Shown here piece by piece: positions 35,419 to 47,885 of a DNA stretch of 64,000 nt. The notes beneath the pieces were generated by a model. That model did not search any database. It saw only the letters and a program-made list of their open reading frames with translations, and was not told the origin of the DNA. Position 1 is the first letter of the stretch; each line of letters opens with the position of its first letter. The DNA is from Adineta steineri (taxonomy: Eukaryota > Rotifera > Eurotatoria > Adinetida > Adinetidae), in the NCBI GenBank assembly GCA_905250115.1, contig CAJNOI010000012.1:396497-460496 (forward strand), read 5' to 3'. The position numbers and the translations under genes were made by a program.

Positions 35419-36173
35419 CCAAATACTATCGTCACGAATGAGGGGTGGGTGTGGCTTCAAGAAAAGACACAGTTACTGTGTGTATCGTAGTGCTTTAAAT
35501 GATGTTTGATAATATTTTAGTATAGATAAGAGAAATATTTTCAGATCAATATCACTTGAATTATGAATACGATCACTGCCTATAATTATCAATGAAGATA
35601 CAACAGAGGATGAAGATAAATGATTTATAATCACACACGAAGGAATATTCATTTTTTTTATATTATGATTGAGTATAGTTTGCCAGTTATGGGACAATTA
35701 GATTTGTTTTTCTATATTTCAAATGATGACTTTTATTTGACTAAAAAAATAAATCGGGTGGAAAATATTCCTCGATAAATTGAAAAAGAATTAATAATAC
35801 AAAAGTAACTTTTGCAATCGAATGCACATGATATTTTCCAATAGGTAGAAATTAAATTTATTCTAAACTCACATCCATCTCGATCATTTACCGTTTATCG
35901 ATGGTAAGGATAAGTAATGTCATTATTTTGATGGATTTGAACTTGTATAAAATACATATGAGATAAAAATCAAATAAATCTTACTTTTCATTGTTTCTTA
36001 ATTAAAAGATCTTCAGCTTAACACTGTCTTACTTTATTTTCTTGTTAAAAAACAAACTATTCAGTAAAGACAATCTATGGGTGGGTGCGAATGAGACATG
36101 AGTCAAACAAGCACACTAATAATAAAAATCTTCAAAGTTTTTATTTATCAGTAAGTTTTATATTGTTCATATG
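35419..36173. other. Intergenic between convergent genes
   Basis: A half hairpin (GAGGGGTGGGTGTGG, 35440-35455) begins 20 bp after the arrestin-like copy, and a weak one (GGGTGGGTGCG) is near 36078. No gene. Confidence 0.4.
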
Positions 36174-37673
36174 CTATTTAGATTTGAGCCAATATTGTAA
36201 TAAATTAACTTCGATGGCACCTAAAATCAATTGTTCAACATGATAAAGAATCAATGGTAGAGAAAATAATCCAGCAAGACCTTGATTATTAGCTGAATTA
36301 ACAGCACTTATCAATGGAACACCTTTCGCGACTGTTTTCGTTGCTGCACAAAACATAATAGCTATAGTATCTTCTCGTGAGAATCGCCAACGTTCAATTA
36401 ATGTCTTTTGTTTGTCTTCAGATTCTAATAACAATGGCTGTTTATCGCTACTAATTGTACGTTGTCCACAAATGAAAATATTAGGTAATCTAGCAAAAAA
36501 CATTGCTAATAATGAAAATGTTATGTAGAATGTTGCGTTAAGAGCTATGACAATGATAAGATCCCTTGTTTTGATTTGATTTAATAATCCACTTTGAAAT
36601 AAATCACAAAAAATTGACCAAAGTAGAATTAATAATGCCAGACTATTTAATTCAGGAAAATGAAATTTTGTTTTTGCCCATAATATTTTTTCTGTCCAAA
36701 TAGTATAGATTATTTGACCGATGATAAGAGGAACTATCACTGTTAAACCTAAATTGAACAATACGTGTAAATAATCATGGATATTATATTCATGTTGTAA
36801 AATATTTAAATTAGAATTTAACATAAACAACCAGATAAGAGCTGGCGATACGAATACACCCAGGATATTGCCTAATATTGCATTTACCAATGCCGCTGGT
36901 TCGTTGCCACCCGCATTTTTTGTCATGATGACCTATAATGAAAAGAAAAAGTGGTAACTCGAAGAAAATGAGGGAAGGCAATTTACATTGCTTGAGATAG
37001 TTGTAGTAGTACAAGCCATCATTATAATACCACCGATTAATATTTTATTAAATGATAATTTAATGAGTAATAAACAAACTACAAAGACAACCAATGGAAT
37101 AAAAACAAGATTAAATACTTGTGTAAATATATGTAAACGAAAATGAAATATTTCAGTAGCTATTTCGTTTGTCTGTAAGGATAGACCACTAAGAAAAAAA
37201 ATTATTATAACACATCCCCATTTAAGTGAATATTCGGTATGAAGTATTCCACCTGATGCACCTAAATAAGGAAACAAGGCAGCGAAAATCATAGCAATTG
37301 CTAAACCAAAAATAAACCAAAATTTTTTAAGTAATTTAAGTAATATATTTAAACAATATCTATTTGTTGGTTTTGTATAGATACATTTTAATTGTTCATT
37401 AGCATCATTTGATTTAGAAAATAGATAAATAGAATCTATTTGTGAATAGCTTTTCAGATGATTTAGTTGATCAGATGATAAATTTCCAGAAATAATTATC
37501 ACAAATTTTTCATTATTCGTATGTTTCACAATAAAATCTTCGATATCGTTAATATTTTTAAATATTTGGTTTATTACCATCAAATTTTCATCACCTGATA
37601 ATTCGTTTAGTAAATCAAGACCAATGATCATATATGGTGATTGAGAATATTTGGATAAAATACTTAAATTCAT
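36174..37673 (-). CDS. SLC10A7-like (bile acid:sodium symporter family) transporter with N-terminal extra domain
   Basis: Exons 36987-37673 and 36174-36932 (54 bp intron) give 481 aa. Residues from about 115 onward are ten hydrophobic helices of the SBF/SLC10 fold: LGASGGILHTEYSLKWG, FFLSGLSLQTNEIA, MMACTTTTISSNVIMTKNAGGNE and VNAILGNILGVFVSPALIW are typical of SLC10A7/YfeH-type carriers, which sit in plasma or secretory membranes. The first 110 residues are unrelated to SLC10: IFKNINDIEDFI, EKFVIIISGNLSSDQL and QIDSIYLFSKSN match a domain I associate with bdelloid ART/TPR proteins. Transported solute unknown. The start at 37673 is the first in-frame Met; an upstream exon cannot be excluded. 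Confidence 0.75.
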
Positions 37674-38977
37674 GTTTATCTACAAATAAAGTTCAAATAT
37701 GAATATATAAACTTGAAAGACAATTAGTATACAAAAACATTTATTTTTTACATTATTACTTCCAGCTGTGAAAATATATGTGTGTCATTCATCTAGTAAT
37801 AATTATTATTTTTGAAGATCATAAGTATTGTGAACTGATAATGGAGAAAAAATAGTAGATATGCAGTTCGATTCAACTATACTCTAATGTTTTACCGACG
37901 TCCAGTTGAAGTCTTCATTCGTAAACTCGTTTGAATAAGCTACAGTATGATATTATTTTAGATATCAACTCATCAAAATCATATACAAAATATAATGGCG
38001 TTACCTGCTCCATGTATAACTTTTTTTACATAAACGAAAGAATAAAAATCAATCAAGCATGAATATGTAACAAAAAGAAGAGCTAGTATCGTTTGTAATA
38101 TTCTCATATCTACCGATACATTATATGATAGAAAACCACGTGTTAGCAAATAAAATTTGTTTTTCTCGTTCGGTACAATATTGAAGCGCTGAAAGTGTGG
38201 ATATTATAAAATGGAAACATATTTTTCATTTTCTTATATGCCACTTTCATCGAATTCCTTTATTGCTGGAATAATATATCAAATTTGTCTTGTAAAAACG
38301 TTGTTGTTTGATATCTTGGTTTATTTTCGTTGTCTACCGATGTAAGTAAGGATAAAAATACGTAATGAGATATGTAAATACAACTGTCTTTTGTAATTTC
38401 TGTCTTAACTTGTATATTATCACTTGCTTCGTTAGTAAATTAACACACCACGTGTAATAACTCGTTATCAATAAGCAATGAAGCGTTAACTTTTTCTATT
38501 CCATACTTTCTTCTCTTTTTTCGTCACCATTAACTGCATTTGAAATTTATTATCACTATATTTCTATAAGTTTAGGAAAAGCTTTGCTAAACATAAAATA
38601 AAATATTTTTATATCTGATTTAAATAATAATAATTCAAAGATTTTTATTTGATTAGACATTTTCGAAATATATAACAAGTCTGTCTTGAAATGCAATAAA
38701 AACAACATAAGAACAAAGAGTGAATTAATCTGTATTTATTTCCATTGAAAAAAAATATTCTTTTCTCTTTTCGCCGATAATATCTTGTAGAATTTACATC
38801 GGTCATCATGAATAACGATTTTTCAAATTAAAAAAAATCAATTACTCTACATGACATGCTATAATTGAAATTGTAATATGATATCTGTCTTATAACGGTG
38901 ACAGAGTAAGTATCTGTATATAAAAAATACTTGTTTTTTCATATTATTGTGCGTAAATTACAAAAAGGTTCGTCAAA
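37674..38977. other. Intergenic between divergent genes
   Basis: 1.3 kb of AT-rich DNA; no coding, hairpin or RNA signal recognised. Confidence 0.4.
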
Positions 38978-40247
38978 ATGAAACAAACAATATTATTGAT
39001 AATGTTGATTCTATGTATAAATCAATGTCTAAGCCAAAAAGGTTTTCCAAAACAATTTCAAACAACGTTAAATATAAGTGGTTTACAATCATGGCAAACA
39101 TCAACACCAGATGTTCAAAAATTATTATATGATTAAATATAAACCTGAAGGTGCTGAATCAAATTCAGTAAGTAGAAAAAAATAATTTAATATGAAAAGA
39201 AGAAGATTCTATTTTTAGCCAGCTTCACAAGGTTATGCATTATTTAATTTCAATCCTGATTACTCAGAATCTACCAAAGTAAAGTAAAACAATACTCTGT
39301 TCAACATTTTTCTCTTTTGATTTTTGAAGAATGATTGTTGGTACAGAACAGATCCAAAATTGATCGTTGATGAACAAGATCATACTAATATTCAACCATG
39401 GTTTCCGTTACCGTCAAATCTTGTCAATAAGGGGAAAGAATGGATACCAGAAATACAACTAAATGCTACAGTATGTTTTCATGTTTCGATTAGAATTAAA
39501 TTAATCTATGAATAAATGATATGCAATAGAAAGTTTTTTTCATTATTATTATAGAGATATGATTCATCTGAAATATGTGATTTAGAACGATCTGATCTTG
39601 GAAAAGTTCCATGTTTAAGTTATTTTGAAACAGAAGATAGACCAGCTAAAACTATTCGTGCACGTGCTGCTCAAGGTGGTTACGATAGTGATGAGTAAGT
39701 GCAAATGATTTGCTTTTATTGATACAATACATAACTACTGTTTATTTATCATTTATTTATGGTATTCCATCACAAGCGGAATATTTATTTGATTTATCGG
39801 CATTCCAAATACAGGTGAATTATAAATTTCAATAACTTGTTTGGCATTATTATTTATGCTATTGTTTTTCTTTTAGGTTTTAATGTGGAACCTCAACATG
39901 GATATGTAGTAACTCCAAATGGTCAAGATCATTTTACATTGAAATTACAAACACCATTAGTTCGTTCACTTGGCGATCAAGTCAAAGTTGAGTTTAAAGT
40001 ACAACCAAATTTGTATTACAATGGTACACAATGTGCTAAATTTAATCCAATTATTTTTAATCAAGAAAACTGGGATAAACCATTACAAGTTGATATGTCT
40101 TTTATTGATTATGGATGTTGCACATATGCAATTACAGCAAATGGTGGTGGATACGAATGGCTATATACAACACAAACATTTGTTGTTTATGCATGTGATG
40201 GACAAGCTGGATACGGTTGCATTGGCAAACAACCATGTGGAGCCTAA
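38978..40247 (+). pseudogene. Secreted cysteine-containing protein gene with several lesions
   Basis: It starts with a signal peptide (MKQTILLIMLILCINQCLS). Exon-like blocks follow at about 38978-39170, 39220-39285, 39331-39471, 39555-39694 and 39877-40247, giving ASQGYALFNFNPDY, NDCWYRTDPKLIVDEQDHTN, YDSSEICDLERSDLGKVPC and a C-terminal domain with FNPIIFNQENWDKPLQVDM and YGCCTYAITANGGGYEWLY. The last recalls the N-W-x-x-P-Q-x-V strand of Calx-beta-like repeats. Lesions: the first block runs into TAA near 39133 with coding-like sequence resuming one base off, and a block at 39761-39814 (GIPSQAEYLFDLSAFQIQ) lacks an AG acceptor and joins out of frame. Function unknown. Confidence 0.5.
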
Positions 40248-40761
40248 AAATAATAAGAAAAATCTACTTGTGGTTTACACATATGTGTGTAATAAAATCT
40301 ATTTTAATTTTACTTAAATAAAATAAATATTGATGTTACTCGAGAATTCCATCAGAACTTTCTCAACCAATGAAGAACATCAATGAAATGTCTAGGATTG
40401 AAACTGGACTGATTTGAGTAATTGATTCCACATAAATCTCTAGGTACTTCCATTGTAGAAATTTAGTTTTACAGATTCATCTTTTTTTCTTCGTTCATTG
40501 GTAGTCTTCTTTCTAATTTACATGGGACATTGTCATTAAAATAAACTAGCTTGACTGCCTATCAAGTACATCTTGTTGCACGAAAACTAGAAATCCAGTC
40601 AGATATGATATTTCGCTCCAATGAATTAAACTTCATTATAAAGGTTATCATAATGTGAACAATTTTAATATAACGTAAAAGACTCTTGTGTAAACGTAGA
40701 TCTACCTATATATACCATCATTCACACTGTAATCAAAATAATCTTATTTTCTATAAAATAC

Positions 40762-40818
40762 GACGTGAGGATCTGAGTGTTATATTCATTCTAAATCCGC
40801 ACTCACACTCTCAAGACG
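40762..40818. repeat. Telomere-like hairpin element
   Basis: CGTGAGGATCTGAGTG on the left, CGCACTCACACTCTCAAGAC on the right. Confidence 0.65.
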
Positions 40819-41050
40819 CATTTGCAATCGAATCACATGAATATATTGTTTAGTTCAATCGTTTTCTTAATTGACCAGTCGTATTTATGTCACAGTGATG
40901 GCATTCTATAATGATGTTACAAAAAACTTGGAGGAAATTATTCCTGATTCTCCATTCTACAAATCTCTAACGATTTCTCTCATTAATGGCTGATTCGAAA
41001 CAAATTACAAAAATCATTGATTAAACACAATTTTTTTCAAAATCATTAAA

Positions 41051-41125
41051 ATCTTGAGGATGAGTATGAGTGACTGAGTGACTGAGTGTGATAGTGAATA
41101 TGATTACTCACACCCACACCCTGGC
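41051..41125. repeat. Telomere-like hairpin element
   Basis: Starts ATCTTGAGGATGAGTATGAG, has a GTGACTGA tandem repeat, and ends TTACTCACACCCACACCCTG. Confidence 0.7.
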
Positions 41126-41180
41126 TCGACTCAATCCTGAAAGGAACAATAAATGCACGACAGTTTTCAACAATAAGAGT

Positions 41181-41414
41181 GTTTGTCCGAAAAGGCAAGT
41201 CAACTATCCACAATGCGCTTAAAAACTACACCATCCACTCTCACTCTATGTCACGCACTTCCAACCATTTTCACTTTCTCTCTCCCACTCTTGCCCTATT
41301 TGTCACAGTTCTACCTTATTTCACCCACTCTCTAGTTATACGGATTGCTTGATGTAATGATGGTGAAATCTGATTAGTTCAAAAAATTGACTAAACAGAC
41401 ACCGGACAAACACC
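41181..41414. mobile_element. Possible MITE with GTGTTTGTCCG inverted ends
   Basis: GTGTTTGTCCG at 41181-41191 is answered by a perfect inverted copy at 41404-41414; the inner flanks also share AGTCAA in inverted orientation. The interior is pyrimidine-rich (CACTCTC repeats) and non-coding. No target-site duplication was found. Confidence 0.4.
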
Positions 41415-41814
41415 CGAATTTCCGTGTTCCCAACTCATCCTTACAGGAATGAGAATAATGGTTGATGTAATAGCCATTATTTCGTTATCAATTAAACAAT
41501 TTCTAAATGTCCAAGAGGCATCATTTTAATGCCTGCGAAGAGCAGTATTTTTTGTGACAGTTTTTTATCATTAAAATTATATAAATTTGAAAGCATTTTA
41601 ACGCCATTACACCATTTTTTTTCTGCCTGGATTTTTTCTTTTTCATTATATCAACAAAACATCGCGAAAAAAAGATCTGATGTTTAGATAACATTCATAT
41701 ACGATAACAAATTTTGTTTGTATAAATAGGACATCAGTTAACTTATAAAGCCATACGGTTCTGACTATTTTCATACAATTTTTTTTCAAATCGTTAGTTA
41801 TCGCATAATAATCA

Positions 41815-43476
41815 ATGTTATTTCTTACTATTCTCTTGTCATTATCAATACAAAAAAGTACATGTTATGAAATTGAACCAATGTTTGGTCAAAAATATAT
41901 ACAATTTCCAACGAGTACAAATAATAGTCTAGCACAAAAACATTTTATTTTTGGTCTTGCTCATTTACATAGTTTTGAATATTCATTTGCATCTGAACAA
42001 TTTGAAAAAGCTTATAGTCTTGATTCTAAATTTGCAATGGCTTATGTATTTTCTGCATTAACTAATATTCAACCTGTTTGGTTAGGAGAAAATCCAAAAG
42101 CAGGTTGGGAACAAATCAAACAAATGAATTTACATATTGATTTTGAAAAATTAACACAGCGAGAACAATTATATGTTGAAGCAGGAAGAAATTTATTTAA
42201 ACGTGGAATACTTCATTATAATGATTATATAAATTCATTAAAAATAATATATGATTTATTTCCAATGGATAATGAAGCTGGTTTATTTTTAGTTTGTGTT
42301 CTATTTCGAAAGACTCAACCAGAAATTCGTGGATATTTAAATCGAAATTCTCAAGGTCGTCAATTGCAAATCAAAATTTTAAAAATAATTTTAAAAACAA
42401 ATCCAAATCATCCAGGTGCATTACATTATTTTACTCATGTTTATGATCAACCACAAACAGCATCATGTGCATTATCAAATACATTGAAATATTCTTGTAT
42501 AGCACAAAGTTCATCACATGCTCAACATATGTCATCACATATTTTTCTTCGATTAGGATTCTATCGACAAGCATTAATTGCTAATTTAGAATCGGATGAA
42601 ATCGGAATGAATATTCAACGACAATATCATAGTATTGAATTTATGCATTATATTTATTTAAATATGGGAAGACGAACATATGCTTTACAATTTTTAGAAA
42701 ATCTAAAATCATTAATTAATAATAATACTTTTTATAGAATGCAATATGGAATTATGTATGATCGACATATTGTAGAAACACAGAATTATAATTTTGCATT
42801 TGATAATCCATTTGATTTAATTATTTGTTCGGAATGTACAGTACTTGGTGATTTGCTTTGGTTGTATCAAATTAATTCTGGATTATTACTTGTCAAAGGA
42901 TTTTCAACAATTAAAAATGATCAACAATATAATTCTACTATTGTTCAATATTATATTGAACAATTAGTTAATATGTCAATTGAAGTAAATAAAACTGAAC
43001 CAACACTTTCGATATCGATATTAGCTATGACATTACAATTAAAAGCATTTCATCAATATTATCGATTAGCAACGACAAACGATGAAAAAAATCTTGCATT
43101 GAATTATGCTCGAATAGCAAATGAACTTGAATTATCTGTTAATCCACCAAGTTATGGTCCTCCAATTGATCCAGTTAAACCTAGTCAAGAACTTTATGGT
43201 GAATTACTTTTAGAAAATAAACAATATGAAAAAGCAATTGAAGAATTTTTACATGTTATGACATATTTTCCAAATCGAACATTAACACTTATTGGATTAG
43301 CAAGAGGTTATTCATTATTAAATAGAACGAATTTAGCTCGTTTATATTATTCTTGTTTAATTAATGATGTGCTTTATAATTCATAATTTGGTCTACCATG
43401 GTATGATGAAGCATACAATTATCTAGCTTCTCCAAATTTCGATAGTGTACCACTTGATGATATACATCTTTGCTAA
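41815..43476 (+). CDS. Intronless bacterial-type TPR protein, C-terminus interrupted by an in-frame stop
   Basis: Signal peptide (MLFLTILLSLSIQ) then 500 residues of TPR-like repeats: HFIFGLAHLHSFEYSFASEQ, FEKAYSLDSKFAMAYVFSAL, NPNHPGALHYFTHVYDQP, SSHAQHMSSHIFLRLGFYRQ. This pattern (GLaHlHSF.Y..A...F..A..LDp.faMAYwg; HpGAlHY..H.yd.p; HMpSHIf.RLG) is that of a bacterial TPR family, and the gene has no introns over 1.57 kb, unlike its neighbours. The first stop (TAA) is at 43384-43386. The same frame continues for 29 codons, including FGLPWYDEAYNYLAS, to TAA at 43474-43476, so the original protein was probably longer. Likely horizontally acquired; role unknown. Confidence 0.7.
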
Positions 43477-43579
43477 CAGTGAAAGATCTTTTTTCTCAGT
43501 TGTTCGTTCTTCAAAATGAAACGATAAACATTGATTTTCAATGTATTGAAATAAAATTATATAAAAAGAGGTGTTGATT

Positions 43580-43643
43580 GTAGTGTGGGTATAGTGGGCG
43601 TATAAAAGACATCAATACTTATGTTCACACCTACATCCTAAGA
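43580..43643. repeat. Telomere-like hairpin element
   Basis: TGTAGTGTGGGTATAGTGGG against TGTTCACACCTACATCCTAA; it lies about 25 bp after the poly(A) signal of the TPR gene. Confidence 0.6.
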
Positions 43644-44233
43644 TAAATAAAACTATTATTTTTCTAGAATTCATGAAAAGTCATAATTCTGTTTTGAAAC
43701 TATTTATCAATTTTTTTATTTGGCCAAAACATAGTGTAAAAATCCAAGGTTTTATTGTGCTTCGAATGATCAGCCCTTCCTCTACAACTAAATAAAAATA
43801 TGTCTCTGCAGAATAAAACTTCGAACTTATCTTCTCTTCACGCAGTCCTCATTTTCTTTTAGATACCTAATTTTTGTACAGCTAAATAGTCTATTTTATT
43901 TTTTGTTGTGCCAGATCTGATTTGCGACATAAGCACAGCGATTCAAATTATTTTTCACTGTGTTGTATACTACAACTGCGAACTTTTTCTATTATACATA
44001 GAACATCATTTTCATCTTCATCTTCTTTTTCATATTGACATTTTGTTACTCTTTGCTCTTGAAATCAAAAGATGAGCGAATGCTTGAATTGCATCATCAA
44101 CCTCTAAGGGTACATTGTGGTTCAGATTCACCTTGGAAGCATCAATCGAAACTAGATAAACGATAACCTTTTCAAAATTACAGTGGGAAATAATACATCA
44201 ACAGGTAAATATTATATTTTAGTAACTGCCTAA

Positions 44234-44285
44234 AGTATGTGGGTGTATGATAAGTAAAGACAATATCCACACCTACACATTGCAA
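44234..44285. repeat. Telomere-like hairpin element
   Basis: AAGTATGTGGGTGTATGAT against ATATCCACACCTACACATT. Confidence 0.6.
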
Positions 44286-44489
44286 TCATTCATTCTTGAA
44301 GATTTAAAGATGTAGTGACTACAAAATAAACTACAAGAAATGATTCATTATTATTAAAATAAAGCAGGTGTGTTGAAAGCATAATATTGAAAGAAAAAAG
44401 TAATAATATTAAATGTTCAAAGTTGTTTGCACTGTTGGTTCATTGGAAATGTCTTACAGATGTATATTATGTAAAATCAAGCCATTATA

Positions 44490-45286
44490 TCAACTATTAA
44501 TTAACGGTTTTCCATTTGTTAATACTGGTACTTTGAGGTAATCTGATGCATTATTCATTTTATGGATAGATGACACAGCTTTTGTCAATGGAATATATAA
44601 TTCAGTTATATTAACACCGTAGCTATTACCACCAGCAACTAACACATTTCCGTCTGCTAATGTAGATGCTGTGTGCCATGCTCGTGTAAAACTCATACTA
44701 CCCGCGGTTGTCCAATTTCCTGTTAATGGGTCATACAGCTCGGCACTTTTTAGAAAAACTACACCGTCATCTCCACCAGTAACCAATACTTTTCCGTTTG
44801 CTAGTACGGTTGCTGTGTACATTTGTCGTGCATCGTTCATGCTACCAGTGATTGTCCAAGTTTCTGTCGATGGGTCATACAACTCAGTACTGTAAAGACC
44901 ATATATATCGTATCCACCAGCCACTAGCACTTGTCCATTTGCCAATACAGAGGCTGTGTGAAAACCTCGTCTACTCTTCATACTACTAGTAGTTGTCCAG
45001 GTTCCAGTTGATGGATCATACAACTCAGCACTATCTAGAACAGGTCCATCATTTCCTTCGGTCACTAATACTTTTCCATTTGTTAATACACATGCTGTAT
45101 GTCTTTGTCGTGAATTACCCATACTTGCAGTAGTGACCCAACCTCCTGTTGATGGATCATACAACTCAGTACTATTTAAAAAAATCTCACCATTAATTCC
45201 GCCGGTAACTAATGCCTTTCCGTTGGCCAGTACGGACGCTGTGTGACCATATCGCGGGGTATTCATGGTACTAGCATTAAACCATC
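44490..45286 (-). CDS. Kelch-repeat protein, N-terminus not found
   Basis: One exon encoding five bacterial-type kelch repeats: each reads R-x-x-HTAxVLANGKVLVTGG...STELYDPSTGTWTTTGSM. The exon starts after an acceptor (CTCTTTAG) in mid-repeat (WFNASTMNTPRYGHTAS), so an upstream exon is needed, but no donor, start or the usual transmembrane and Thr-rich exons were found in 45290-45650. The last repeat is eroded and ends NGKPLINS. Kelch units form a beta-propeller for binding; repeats this uniform are common in bdelloids and in bacteria. Probably a 5'-truncated gene or one with a distant first exon. Confidence 0.65.
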
Positions 45287-45833
45287 CTAAAGAGAATCAT
45301 GTGAATATAGATTTGCTGAAGAGAATATGTAATGAAGTACACACTCTACCAATAGGTACAATTCTCTTACAACAAATCACCCTTGTGCGATATAATAATT
45401 ATTGCTGAAGGATATCACTTCTATTCTGTAATGTAACATCTTTCTCACATAATCTCGATCTTTCTATGGATGTAATCGTATCATCTCTTCTTTTGTGTGA
45501 AAAGTAACGCATTATAATGACTATACAAAGATGTGTATAAGAAAAGAACAAGAGAGTTGGTGAATAGAATAGTGTATGTAATATCATCATCTATACCGAA
45601 GATAATGCTAATACTACTCGATCAATTCGTCTTTGTGAACACAATAAAAGAATATAATGCTGCAGCAAATTAACAGATTTTTCTATCCGCTTTTTCATAT
45701 GTAAAATTCGTTACACACAAGATATAATGTCGGCGCCAGAAATAGATGGAAAAAACTATGTGATGAATATCTCGACAACGGGAAAAGCTGGAGACCTGTG
45801 GTTTTCAACATGTCAAAGGACAAAGTCTGGAGC

Positions 45834-45910
45834 ATCTTGAGGGTGGGTATGGGTTTGAGTATGAATATTCTATATATCGCATACTCACATACACTCACCC
45901 ACATTCTGAT
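45834..45910. repeat. Telomere-like hairpin element
   Basis: Starts CATCTTGAGGGTGGGTATGG and ends ATACACTCACCCACATTCTG; a fully developed copy with a long loop. Confidence 0.75.
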
Positions 45911-47828
45911 AGAAGATGCAAAGGATCGAGGTTGTGACTACTTTTAATTGATTATCCGTAGAAAAAAATCTATGCATTAACTATGTTTGTGTTCTACTTT
46001 GTATTCCAAACTCATTTTTCGTAACAGAATTAAAAAGAATTAAAAAATCTTGAATAGAGGAAGCAATTGCTATGTGTTGTTTTCAATTCCATTTTATTTA
46101 AACTTGAAGCTAAATAGAAATCGGGTCTGGCTCTGGGTCTATCTGCAGCTCTCTAACTCTGAAACTTATCGGAAGCAGTCAGATGCTGGAATTAAATCTA
46201 ACTGTTTTAGAATGCATAAATATCCTTGGAATTCGCTGTATCCGATTGACAGATATCAAAAGAAATTGGTGAATTACATCAGTATCCGGCAAAAATTAAC
46301 CGACCGAACCCGAAATTATAAGCAAAAAAAGATTAGCAAATTCAACTCTATTAGTTATCTTTACAAAGAAATATTACCCGATTTCACAATTGGTATAGTC
46401 TTGAAATTTATTGGAGAAGTCTTAACGAAATTTAAGATCAACAATAAAATTATTGTAGAAACTATTAATAATAACAATAAATACAAGTTTATCATCTTCA
46501 ATGAAATACTCACTGTATATTTCTTTGCTATACATATTATTTGTTTTTCATTAAAGTCAAATTCACTAAAAATGAATGAAGTACCGTCAGCAACTAGTTT
46601 ATATATATCTATCATTTTAATGAGAACAACAAAAGAAAACTACCGTTATTTTTAACAATAAAGTAAATGCATTTTTCTTATCTTTATTTAAGAACAAAAC
46701 TAGTTCGAACAACAACATATATTTTATATAGGACATTTTTTATTTGAATTCGGTCCAATATTCTAGTTTAGATATTATTCTCTTTAATAGATTTTACAAT
46801 CGAAGATATTTTCATTTTCTTTCATGTGTTGTTTAAGCATTTACTATTGATCTGTTTTCTGTAAATAAATCTCTAAACATACTATATATTGTTTCAATAT
46901 CTTTTTCGATCAGTATATCAAAATTGTATGAACGTTCGGGGGTGTACAGTACACATACTTTCGTTAAATTATTACAAAGTAATCTATTAGGTCATATTTT
47001 CTAGATTTTATCTGAAATTGTGACTATAGCAGAGATAACATTGATATTAAATGTTTTTCACATAGTTTTAATTGTGTAACAACACCAGTCATTATAATTC
47101 TTCGGTTTTTTACCTTAATAATAATAATCAAAAACGACAAGCAATATACAGTTGTGTCTAACATTTATATCTACTTAGGTACTACTTTGAAAATACCATC
47201 GATGATTGTATCACGTTTCAATTCTATGAATTTCAGTATGGATAAATCAGATTTTTATATCTTGTTCTTATTTTAATACCAATGTTCTATATTTCATCTT
47301 TTTAGTTTAAAAAAGAAATATAAATGTAATAAATAGTATATTGTGTTAGAGTATATAATAAAATATACAACAATAACTGAAAAAAAAAGTTCAGAAAAAT
47401 GAAAAACTCAATACTGTTCGTACAGTATGGCTCTTAACAAAGACAAAAAGAACTGTCTATATGCTCCTTTATCTGTTGTCTATGAAGAATAAAAACAGCG
47501 CTTTAACTCATTTCTTTTGCAATGTAACTATACCTCATACAATAACAAAAATGTTAAAGTTTTTTTTTCTTTCTAATCTATTATAGTGATAGCAAAATGA
47601 TTCATTACTAAAATTACTGTCGACTAGAACAAACAAGATGCGTTAGTATTTTGTTTTGAATAACTCTTCATAAGTAAAAGATGGAGAAGTACGCTTTTCG
47701 TTGTTAAATAAAATTAAATTGGCAAATGAAATCAACGGAAACAAATTTGATTTGAAATTTTAAAATAAATCATTCAACGTTTTCATTTAAATGAAAACAA
47801 AAAAAAATAATATCGAAAGAAAAATGAG

Positions 47829-47885
47829 TTGAGAGTATAAATGAATAAGTGTGAAAGGATATAACTATCCACACCCACACCTGAT
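47829..47885. repeat. Telomere-like hairpin element (left arm eroded)
   Basis: TTGAGAGTATAAATG on the left and the better kept CTATCCACACCCACACCTGA on the right. Confidence 0.5.

Larger units (their letters stand above)
40248..41814. other. Intergenic with two hairpins and a possible MITE
   Basis: No gene. Contains hairpins at 40762-40818 and 41051-41125, and a GTGTTTGTCCG inverted-repeat pair at 41181-41414. Confidence 0.5.
43477..44489. other. Intergenic between convergent genes, two hairpins
   Basis: Contains AATAAA at 43550-43555 (TPR gene poly(A) signal) and hairpins at 43580-43643 and 44234-44285. No gene. Confidence 0.45.

Noticed and set aside
37752-37792. Possible upstream first exon of the SLC10-like gene
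   Set aside because: Splicing it to the acceptor at 37683 creates an immediate stop codon.
46050-46655. 201-codon open frame on the plus strand
   Set aside because: Lys/Asn/Ile-rich composition expected from AT-rich DNA, no domain, no plausible homologue, overlapped by another frame on the other strand.
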